From Entophlyctis helioformis (Eukaryota; Chytridiomycota; Chytridiomycetes; Chytridiales; Chytriomycetaceae), in contig JAHLKH010000057.1 of the NCBI GenBank assembly GCA_025526915.1, positions 78,148 through 142,147 on the forward strand: 64,000 nucleotides of DNA. Direction: 5' to 3'. The translations under genes and the position numbers were made by a program. Numbering within the stretch: position 1 is the stretch's first letter; each line of letters starts with the position of its first letter. Below are positions 50,149-59,451 of the stretch, one piece after another. Below the pieces are notes generated by a model that searched no databases, was not told where the DNA came from, and saw only the letters and a program-made list of their open reading frames with translations.

Positions 50149-53100
50149 TCAACAGTCGTAGCAGGTGAGAATGTTGTTGCCCTCGCCAGCCTCGTGCATC
50201 TCGTCCAGCACGCTCGCGTCCATGTCCAGCGCCTCTTGGTACAAGTGCTCTGGCTCGCATCGCCTGAGCATCTCGCCAACGTCCAGTACGGCCAGACGGC
50301 CCATGAACGCCGCCAGTCGCGTGCCATCGAGTCTTGTCCGCTTGCCTCCAGACGGCGGCGCGGATGTGTGCAGGCTGCGCAGCTGAACTGCAGCACGGAT
50401 CGCCTCGATGCGTACCAGTCGTGAAAAGTCCAGCATCTGCAGCAAGCCATACAGTCAGCGCCAGCGTTGCACTGCTGCCCACGATTGTCATGTATGTACC
50501 ATGGACTCGAGCAGCACGTCTCCGTCCGCAACAAAGAATGGATGGCTTGCAAGATCGTCCATGGCCTCCATCTCGTCAATGGAGCCAAAAACGGCCAGCA
50601 GCAAATGCACCGACTGGATGCGCACTTCTAGATCCTCGTCAACACAGCATCTCTTGAGATCAGCAGGCATTAAGCGTCTGTGCACGCCATCCCGCAGTTC
50701 GTTTCCATGGGCTGGCTCTATAAGGACGGCTGGTCGAGATCTTGAACCAGCCACGCTTCCAAGTAGAATGCGTGCGCGATGGTGGCGGTCCTGGACAAGC
50801 GACTCGACAAGACCAATGGCAGCACGGCGAACAAACGCCTCGGTGTCGTTGGTCATCATCGTCATGATTTGGGCAGGCAGCTGCTCGAGCGTGTCCATCT
50901 GCACGCGGCATGACGAGTGCGCCGCCATGCTCTGCCATGGAACGAGTGCCTGTCAACATCCTCATAGCAAGCCCCGTTTTGCAGAATAGCAATGAATGTA
51001 CCTTGAGACAGCGCAGGGCTGTGGATCGCACAAACGGGCTCTCTTGCCCCAAACATGCCGACACGCACTCAATGAGTCCAGGCCACGCAGCAAGCACGTC
51101 CGCAACGCGACAAAGTGCCGTGCTGCCTGTAAACGCCTGTGCAATGCGGTCAAGTGCAACGTCCCGAATGTCCCATGCATCCGCTTTCAGAAGCCTGTCC
51201 AGCCACGCAAACACTGTCGCATTTGCCTGCAAAGGCAATCGTCAGTTGGAGATTGACAGCCAGCCACTCTCTGTCTGGCGAAGAGCACCTTGCTGCCAAT
51301 AAGACCGGCGTCAACCAGACCAAAAACATGCAAGCGAAAGTGCTTGATGCGCAGGAACGTTTCCCTGAATGCGAGGGTCTTCAGGAGACAAAAGTGGCTC
51401 GATCGCTGTCCAGATGTCCATCTGCAGCTGCTGGCTGTTCTTCTCGACTCGACCAGCAACGACCTTGGACAGGGCCTGGAGGGCAACAAACGCGGTCTTG
51501 GGCGTTACTATTGCAGACGCATTCAAACATGCGAGGATCCATTGGGTGACCTGTGCATATGGTGTGTCAGATCGAGATGTTCAAAGCACGGCATGAAGAG
51601 AACGCACTTGAAAAGGATCTATGGGCGTGATGCGCGACAGCATGGAAACCAGCCCATGCATGACAGTCTGGCGGTACAAGGTCTGCTGGTGTGGTGTTCC
51701 ACTGAGGCAGCTCTGCATCATGGCCGTACAAGCATCGCGGCAGACCTGCTGCCAATCCCACAGCTGTCCCAGAACGAGTGTCTTTGTCTGCATGCACGGC
51801 AAATGCAGACACGCACATGGCTGTTGCCTCGTGGACAGCAGCCGAGTGATCGCTGCCTGCCAGTCGCCATAGGATCTCCAAAACTCCAAAAAAGGTCTCG
51901 CACGACTTGGCTGTGATGCCGGACGCGCGCCGTGCTGGATCACCACGCACGAGACTCGGCAAGATGGCGGTAGCCACATGATCAAACCATCCGTGATTCT
52001 CCAGCGGGCGATATGACCCACGATGCTGGTTGCTGGTGCTGGCTGGATGCCAGATAGAGACGCAACACATCAATGGCACTATGCCGGACAAGACGCTCCG
52101 GGTCACGCACAAGATCAAAGCATGCGTAAATCTGTCCAGCCACATCAAGGAGCGATGAGAGGTCCAATGAGTGTGCACGCATGCAGCCTGCGCGACGACT
52201 AACCAGATCGCCCTGGTTCAGAAACTCGGCTGCGTGCACATGGCGTGAGTCTGCCAGCATCCAAAGCAGCTCAAGGGCAGTCATCTTGGCATCCATATCG
52301 GCTTCAAGCGCCATCATGTCGCGAACGTGCAGGTGCAGCCGTCCAGTCATCAGGACACGAGCCTGGAACCCGAAGCGCTGCTCAGTCCAAGACGATGGAT
52401 CTGGAAACGTGATGATGCGAAACAGCAGTCGACAGCACGATTTTCCAACCTGGCCGACAAGGTTGAGTGTGTGAGTGTCAAGCATGGCAGATGGAGCGTG
52501 CACACGGATCAGAGAAGCGACGGCACGGGTGCATACAAAGAGGTTGTTGCCACGAAACGCTCGCAGGATCCAAGGGAGAAGCAGGCGGTGGTGATCGGCC
52601 ATCCATTCAACAGCCAGATTGCACTCCAGCATCTGGCCCAGCGTCTCGAATATGCCAAACTGCGCAGTCGCTGAGCGATCGGCGTCGTGAGGGATGTCCG
52701 ATCCAGTCAAGTAGTCCAAGACCCCCGGTGCATGGAGTCGAAGTCTGGCAAAGGCGGGATCGCCGCCGCAAGCGACGACCAGTCCGATGGTGCGCAACGC
52801 CAACGATGTGATGCGATCGTCTTGCGAGTGTGGCACACATGTCTGTTGGGCAGTTGCGAGATGAGCCATGCTGCTGTTGGCTGCCATGCAGAGTGTGGGC
52901 GGTGTACCTGCAGGACAGACAGTGCATCCAGGTCGTTGAGCCAGAAACTGGACAGTGGCCAGCGACTCTTTGGGCGGCTGTGACGTTGATGGCCTGCACA
53001 CGCTCGTCAGAAAGGCCAGGATCTTCTCGTGGCGGGCAGGGTCGGAGATGGCCTGCAGGTGTCAACGAGCAGCGTCAGCAGCAGCCGGCCTGTAGGCGAC

Positions 53101-53234
53101 TGCAAAGCGACGCAGGGCCTCACTGGGCTCATGGCAGGAATGCCCGTCAGCACCCGGCGGAGCACAGTCTGTGCCTCCGTTTCTGGCTTTGGACCACAAA
53201 CAGCCGTCATTGCGAACGATGGCGGGAAACCCAT
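50149..53234 (-). CDS. BRAT1: BRAT1-like HEAT-repeat protein (Integrator INTS9/INTS11 partner)
   Basis: Minus-strand HEAT-repeat protein of roughly 900 residues. The ATG at 53234 opens MGFPPSFAMTAVCGPKPETE. Central repeats include DRITSLALRTIGLVVACGG, AQFGIFETLGQMLECNLAVE and KMTALELLWMLADSRHVHAA. A C-terminal set aligns by eye with human BRAT1: ADAWDIRDVALDRIAQAF, then NDTEAFVRRAAIGLVESLVQ, and LAVLDVGEMLRRCEPEHLYQ just before the end. It ends NNILTCYDC. From memory, human BRAT1 ends in a short Asp-Cys-Tyr tail that reaches the INTS11 nuclease site, so the Cys/Tyr end here is telling. BRAT1 assists assembly or inhibition of the INTS9-INTS11 endonuclease. Several short introns are present. 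The start is 35 bp from the stop of SRRM1 upstream. HEAT proteins can be confused, hence moderate confidence. Confidence 0.65.
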
Positions 53235-53269
53235 CCTTCATTCAACAGTGGCAGTATCAGAGACGGCGG

Positions 53270-55080
53270 TCAGGCCATGAGATCATCGTATAAGCCGTCA
53301 ACAGCAGCATCCGTCACTGGCACAGCTTTGGGAGACGAAGCAGCCTTGGGATCGCTCAATGAACGCGTGGGCATGTCATCAGCAACAGGTGCCAGCGGCG
53401 ATGCGAGTCTTGCTCTGACTCTCGAGCCCGATCTGCCTCTCGACCTGCTTCTGGACCGGCTTCTGGATCTGTCTGCATGCCGCTTTGCTCCTGATGCTCT
53501 GCGCGATGTCTTGGCTGGTGGCGATCTGGTGCGCGACAAAGAGCGAGAACGAGAGCGAGAACGAGACACTGATCCACGAGATCGGGACGGAGAGACGGAC
53601 GGAGACGATGATCGGTGACGGTGACGGCGTGACGATCCCTGGCTACGTCTCGATCTGTCATGGTGGTGCCTTCGGGGGCTTGGGACTGACTCTGCGATCG
53701 CGCGAGTGCGAGCGAGACCTTGAGCGAGAGCGCGAACGGCTGATACTACGGCCACGCGATGGACGGTAGGGCGACCGAGAGCGTTCATGGCGTCTACCAA
53801 ACTCGTCCTTGCTGCTTCTGTCAAGAGCACGGTCGTCACGATTGCGATGACGGTCGCCAGAGCCTCGGGCACGGTCGCCGCGACTGCCAAGACGATCCCG
53901 TTCATCTAAAGCACGCCTGTGTCTGTCTCGGTCGCCGATCGTCATGGCGGCGACTAGTGCTACTGCCTTTGTTTCCAGCATCTGCCTGGAGTAGTGCACG
54001 ACGCTCGGGATGGTCCCGCGAGTCGATGCCACGGCCAGCATCGTCAACCTGGCGCGCATCCGACTGCGGTCTGTCCCACCGACCGCCGCGGTTGCCGCCA
54101 TGTCGGCTGTCTCTGAGATCACCCCGGTCACGATGGGCAGTGTGACCAGCAGCCGACACTTGCGGATTCTGCTGTTGCTGTTGGGCACGTTCAGTTTCCT
54201 CCTTTTCGCGCATCAGGACGCAGTTCAGTTGCCAACTTCTCTTCCATTTGCTGCAAGGATGTAAATGCAGCCAGACCATGCGGACCAGAGATTAGCTGGA
54301 CTGAAACGGACGCCGGCAAGCAAGCGAGACAGCAAGCAAGGCATGGATCGCCCACTTGCCCTTTCTTCCTGGATCTCCTTCATCTTGGCATCCAAAAAGG
54401 GATTGCGGAATGCCCGAAAAGTTGGACTGCGCGCTCAGCAGCAGGTTCCACAGCTCCTCCATAAACTTTGGCGTGCCATGCTCCAAGAAGCCCGTCAGCT
54501 TGATCTGCATCTGTTTGGGATCTGACTGCGAATGCATGTGAGTATGGTAGGTGGTTTGAGAGGACATCAGACGCAGGACACAGACGCAACAGCAGACGCA
54601 GACACACCTCTTCCTCGAGCAGCGTAAAGACATACTCAATGACCACGTCGTCTTCGATGCCCAGGATCTCAACGACCTTGGAGGCAATCCACGAGCGGAT
54701 GACGCCGAGCTTGACCTTTTTCATGTCGACCTGTGCACGTCCAAGGTGTGCGAAGGCGTGCGCCAAGGCGTGACGCATGAGCAAGCAGTCAGAACGTTGG
54801 ACCATTGGACCAGTGGACCATAAGACCATAGGACCAGTGGACCATAGGACTCGACAGCAGGTCGCAGGCAGGTCGCAGACAGGTCGCACCTTTTGCGAGA
54901 AGCACGCCGGAAAGGCAATGGTGCGCAGCAGCTTCTTCTGCTTGTCGCCGAAGCGGGTGTCCTGCTGAGCACTGGTGCCCTGTGGGTGGAGCCGCCAGCG
55001 TCGGTGCCACGGCCGTTGTCGTCAGCGTCTGCACACGCAGTCCCGCGGGGCCACTCGAGCGCACTCACTCTGAAAAACAT
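53270..55080 (-). CDS. SRRM1: Serine/arginine repetitive matrix protein 1 (PWI-domain splicing coactivator)
   Basis: Splicing coactivator SRm160. Exon 1 is only MFFR (55069-55080). An 89-nt intron joins to exon 2 (54890-54979) encoding GTSAQQDTRFGDKQKKLL and AFPACFSQK. Intron 2 (54731-54889) then joins to the PWI domain: VDMKKVKLGVIRSWIASKV, EILGIEDDVVIEYVFTLLEE, KQMQIKLTGFLEHGTPKFM and ELWNLLLSAQSNFSGIP. This order matches SRRM1 residue by residue. The C-terminal half is an RS-type tail (Arg-Asp-His-rich, then RSRSRSRS repeats near 53680-53710 and 53430-53460) ending DGLYDDLMA. The tail reading frame shifts near 53930 and 53665, so its exact sequence is uncertain. It is divergent from LAP with 20 bp between the two start codons. 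Confidence 0.9.
54786..54888. repeat. Two minisatellite blocks inside an SRRM1 intron
   Basis: About 54786-54848 consists of units built from GGACCATAAGACCATAGGAC and GGACCAGT. About 54856-54888 consists of three AGGTCGCAG(G/A)C units. Together they make up most of the 159-nt intron between exon 2 and the PWI exon. Confidence 0.7.
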
Positions 55081-55100
55081 TGTGATCTTGCGCCAACCAC

Positions 55101-57289
55101 ATGCTCCGCTTCTTCACCTCCAACGCTCAACTCGTCGCCCGCAGAATGCTCACCACCAAGGCCGTTGTCTTTGGCGTAAGCAGCGCTCTGCATGTGTGCA
55201 CCACCACCACCGCCACTGCCACCACCTACTGACGCCGTGCCCTTGCCCCCATGCACCCATGCACCCATGCACCCATGCACCGGTGCGTCCGTCCGTCGGT
55301 TGCTTCCGCCGCCTCTGCCAGGCCCACGAGGCTGCCTCGCCTGTCGTCGCTTCCAAGATCCTCAATGCCACGGCTGCCTCGCATGTCCAGGCCCAGCTCG
55401 CCGCCTCCAACTTCACCGGCAAGGCCAACGAAGTCAGACTGTACGTTGCCTGCTGCTCTCCATCTGTGCATCTGCCCGTCTGTCCGTCTGTCCCACTTTG
55501 CCTGCCTCTCCTGCCTTGCCTCGTCCACTGCCGGCCCTTATCGGCCCTTGCGCCGTCGAAACTCACCAACGTCCTTGGCTTCCTCCGCTGTTCCGTGCTG
55601 TCTTGTGCTGTCCAGTCTGTACGGCGTTGCTGGCGTCGATGCCCCGATTGTCAGCATCGTTGGTCTTGGCAAGCCCGCCAAGGACGAGCACGCTGCCGCC
55701 GAGACTGCCCGCCTTGCGGTACGTATGCCCCACACACACTCGCTCTTGCTGTCATCGCCGTGCACCGTCATGTGCTGTTGTCACGCGATGGCTCGGCTGG
55801 TGCACTCAATGGCAGAGGCGCATCGGCTCGGAGATATTTGCGCCTTGAATGCTGCCTTGAACGGCCTGGCAAGCATGGATGGGCGGCGTTTCTAATCCCT
55901 CCCGCCCTCTCCTTCTGTACACTGCCGCATGTCCTGCCGCATGTCCTGCCACGCCACACAGGCCTCCAAGGCTATTGCTGCCATCCAGGCCCTGAACAAG
56001 AAGCAGGACATCCACGTCAAGTTTGACAACCTCGGCCACGGCTCGGCCACCTCCGAGGGTGCCAACCTGTCCACGTACTCGTACGATCTCCTCAAGGCCG
56101 AGGACAAGCGTGCCTCGCCCGTCACGGTCTCGCCCATTGACGGTGCCTTTGCCGCCAACGAGTGGGAGACTGGTGCTATTCTTGCCCAGTGTGAGTCGGC
56201 TGTGCGCTGGCCTTGGTTCGTTCTGTTGATCCACTGGCCATCTCGCTTACGAGCCACACTCCGTGACCCTCTATGACCCTCTCTGGCAATCTGTGCTGCG
56301 TGCGGACAAACAGCCCAGAACCACGCCCGCAGACTCATGGAGACGCCCGCCAACCTCATGACGCCCACGATCTTTGCCCAGAACGCCGTCGAGATGTTTG
56401 CTGGCATCCCCAACGTGCAGGTGTTTGTGCGCGACCGTGCCTGGATCGAGGAGCACAAGATGGGCTCGTTCCTGAGCGTTGCCCGCGGCTCCGACGAGCC
56501 CCCCGTCCTTGTCGAGGTGCACTACACGGCCGGCGCTGCCGATGCCAAGCCCCTCGCGTTTGTCGGCAAGGGCGTCACCTTTGACACGGGCGGTATCTCG
56601 ATCAAGCCTGCCGCCGACATGGCCATGATGAAGGGCGACATGGGCGGTGCCGCCACGGCGCTCTCGTCCACCTGGGGCATTGCCAAGCTCGGCGTCCCCA
56701 TCAACCTCCGCACGGTCATTCCGCTCACGGAGAACATGCCCAACGGCCGCGCCACCAAGCCCGGCGATGTCGTCACGGCCATGAACGGCCTCACGATCGA
56801 GGTCGACAACACGGACGCCGAGGGCCGTCTCATTCTCGCCGACGCCATCTACTACGCGGCCACCACGTACAAGCCGCACACGCTCCTTGACTTTGCGACG
56901 CTCACGGGTGCCATGGTCATTGCCCTCGGCTACCCGTTCGCGGGTGTCTTTTCGACGTCGGACAAGCTCTGGCAGGGTCTCGAGGCCGCCGGCCAGGTGG
57001 CGGGCGACCCTTCTGGCGCATGCCGCTCTCGGACAAGTACCGCGAGCAGGTGTCGAGCCACGTGGCGGATCTCAAGAACGTGGGCGGCCGCGAGGGCGGC
57101 TCGTGCACGGCGGCCATCTTCCTCAAGGAGTTTATCCCCACGGTCGGCGAGGACAAGACGCCTGCGCTCGACTATGCGCACGTTGACATTGCCGGTGTCA
57201 TGCACACGCGCGCGCAGGCTGGCTACGTCTGCAAGGGCATGACGGGCCGCCCCACCCGCTCGCTCATTGCCTACGCCAAGAGCCTGTAA
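55101..57289 (+). CDS. M17 leucyl aminopeptidase
   Basis: Two-metal aminopeptidase. The ATG at 55101 opens MLRFFTSNAQLVARRMLTTK, an Arg-rich, acid-free leader that could direct import into mitochondria; a second ATG (MLTTKAVVFG) would give a cytosolic form. Five or more exons follow. The M17 catalytic half is complete: NHARRLMETPANLMTPTIFA, VGKGVTFDTGGISIKPAADM (Lys and Asp metal ligands), MKGDMGGAATAL, and NTDAEGRLILADAIYYA, the family signature with Arg and the Asp/Glu ligands. The end is TRSLIAYAKSL at 57289. One T is missing near 57011 (a TTT run reads TT), after which the correct continuation is FWRMPLSDKYREQVSSHVAD. About 500 residues, as expected. The N-terminal half is in small exons between introns with simple repeats. 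Confidence 0.93.
55249..55283. repeat. ATGCACCC tandem repeat in LAP intron 1
   Basis: Four consecutive copies of the octamer CATGCACC, followed by GGTGCGTCCGTCCGTCG, within the first intron of the aminopeptidase gene. Confidence 0.7.
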
Positions 57290-57521
57290 AACTGGACGCT
57301 TCTATTTTCAACCATCAATGAATCACCCATGTCTTGCATCCAAGTACGGTGCGGTGCCGTTGGGCAGCTGCAGCAACGGATGGTTATGGCAAAGATGTGA
57401 GAGGGTGCAAAAGAATGTATATCAGATTATAGAAAGGTAACAGAACGAGTGTAAAGGGGGTTGAAAGGTTTGTGAAACAGGAGGTATGTGATGTGCGTGC
57501 GTGCAGGCGGTAACCGGTCGG

Positions 57522-59176
57522 TCACCGCTTGGATGGGATCCGGCGCGGACAGAAGCGGTTGACGATGGGAAACGGCACAATGTGGTGCTGCATGGTCTGC
57601 TTGGAGTGGATCTGCTGGATCTTGGTGTAGAGGAAGGCGTTGTTGCTGTTGCTGTTGCTTTTGGTCTTTGGCTGAGCAGTGGCTCGCGAGGCAGCGTGGC
57701 CAGGCTGCTTGGGAGCAAGCGACTGCTGGTTGCTGTTGGTGTCGCTGGTGGCCGAGGCCGGCACGGTGGACGACGGCTGGAAGGCAGAGGCAGACGCGAC
57801 CACGAGCGGCACGTGCTCCTTGGCAGATGACGGTGGCTGCGATTGCGACTTTAGGTTGGCAGATGACGCCACGGAGCGGTCCGATGATGACGCCGACGAG
57901 GACGAGGCGGAGGCAGCCGAGCGGGGGCGGAACAGACGGATGGCCGATAGCACGGCGTCCTTCTTGGCACGCAGACGCTGCAGCCGGTCCTGAGCGGCCG
58001 TCAGCGCATCTGGCGCGATGGCGTTTGTGACGGACGAGACGGACGGGGCGTGCGACTTGTGGGCAAGACGCAGACGAGCCTCGTCGACGGCGATACGCTG
58101 CGACAGCGCAAGCGACAGTTCGTGGCGGCGCGAGCTGAGCAAGAGCGTCGCTGTCGATCGCGAGCGAGGGGAGCGGCGTCAGCACAAAGATAAGAGCGGC
58201 ACGGGTGTAGGTCATGGGGCCGGTCATGGGGCTGGCCATGGAGCCAAGCAGCAGAGCGGCGGCAGCAGCCACGAGCAAACTGGCTTGAATGCAGGCAAGC
58301 GAGCGGCAGGCCAGGGCACTCACCACGAGTCAGCGTCATGGCGCTCTGGGCGGGGGGCAGCAGCGAGCCGCGGTGGCAGCAGGCAGCGCACACATGCGGC
58401 TGCAGGACGTAGCGCGGGGCCGAGGGTTTGTGCGCGGGCGTGGGCGTGGGCAGCGAGCGACGGAGGATTCCGCTGGCAGCAGCACCGCGGGCTGTGCACC
58501 ATTTGGCAGCCTCATTGGCAAACATGCCGCAGGACGGCTCGGCGGGAGACGACGGGGGAGACAGGCTCGAGTCGTCGCGGAGCATGGCGTTGGTGAGCGA
58601 CTCGATGCGGCTGGACGACTGCGACTGCGACTGGGGGAGGCTGCACGTCTGGCTGCAGGCCGGCAGGGGAGCAGCAGCCGGCGCAGTGGGCCGCACGCAG
58701 GCGGAAGCATCCGGCAACATCAGCCGCGCGGGAGTGCAGCCGATGGGCGTGTGGATCGAGGTCGGGGTCGGGGTCGAGGTTGCCGTGGCTGTAGCGGACG
58801 GGCGCGGGCCCATGAGCGACGATGGGTGCGAGTGGGGGTTGCCTGCCCCAGGATAAGAGCTGGGGCGGGACGACGACGACGAGGGCGACGACGTCGACGA
58901 CAGCACCTGGTGGTGGTTGTGCTGCTGCTGCTGGTTGTGCTGCTGATGCTGGTGGTATTGCCGCTGGTTGTGCCGCTGGTGGAATGTGCCAAGGCCGTTG
59001 GCTGCATGGCCAGCGGCAGACAGGCCGATAGAGTGGCCGATAGAGAGGCCGGCAGAGTGGCCAGCGATGCAGCCAGCGGCCCTATCGTCGTCGCCGTCGC
59101 TGTCGCCGTCCATCGGAGCGTGCGGTAGCCGCACGAGCACGTCCAGCACGTCCAGCGCCTCGCACAGAGAGAGCAT
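57522..59176 (-). CDS. Unrecognised low-complexity protein with hydrophobic segments
   Basis: On the minus strand, the ATG at 59176 opens MLSLCEALDVLDVLVRLPHA. A Gly/His/Gln/Ser/Pro/Thr-rich region follows. Next come a short conserved-looking segment (GMFANEAAKWCTAR, then RYVLQPHVCAACCHRGSLLP), two hydrophobic stretches (SLLVAAAAALLLGSM and AALIFVLTPLPSLAI), and a charged helix (RHELSLALSQRIAVDEARLR and AAQDRLQRLRAKKDAVLSA). It ends in a Ser/Ala-rich tail (CPRRIPSKR, stop 57522-57524). A short intron near 58300 and a one-base loss near 58145 are needed to join the hydrophobic part to the charged part. An upstream exon from the ATG at 59412 (MSRTSRTVEDCQ) is possible. I do not recognise the family; a membrane protein is the likeliest reading. 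Confidence 0.5.
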
Positions 59177-59451
59177 CGCCTTGCGTTTGGGGGTGCAACC
59201 TGTGGGGAAGGCGGGAGTGCCGTTTGTTGCTCGCAGATGGATGCGTCACCGGCAGCCGCGTGCTTGGACCGCGTGGTGCGGCCGCGTGCTCGGACCGCGC
59301 GGCCAAGGGTCGAAAGCACACGCCGAAAATTCGTGGCGAGAATTTGCTGGCCAAAGCAACGCCGACTTGGTTGTTCCTGACAGTCCTCGACCGTCCTTGA
59401 CGTCCTCGACATCCTCAAGGATCAAGCACGGATCTTTCATTGATTCATTCA

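Noticed and set aside
54786..54888. CRISPR-like repeat cluster
   Set aside because: Units are short and adjacent without unique spacers, inside a eukaryotic intron; this is a minisatellite.
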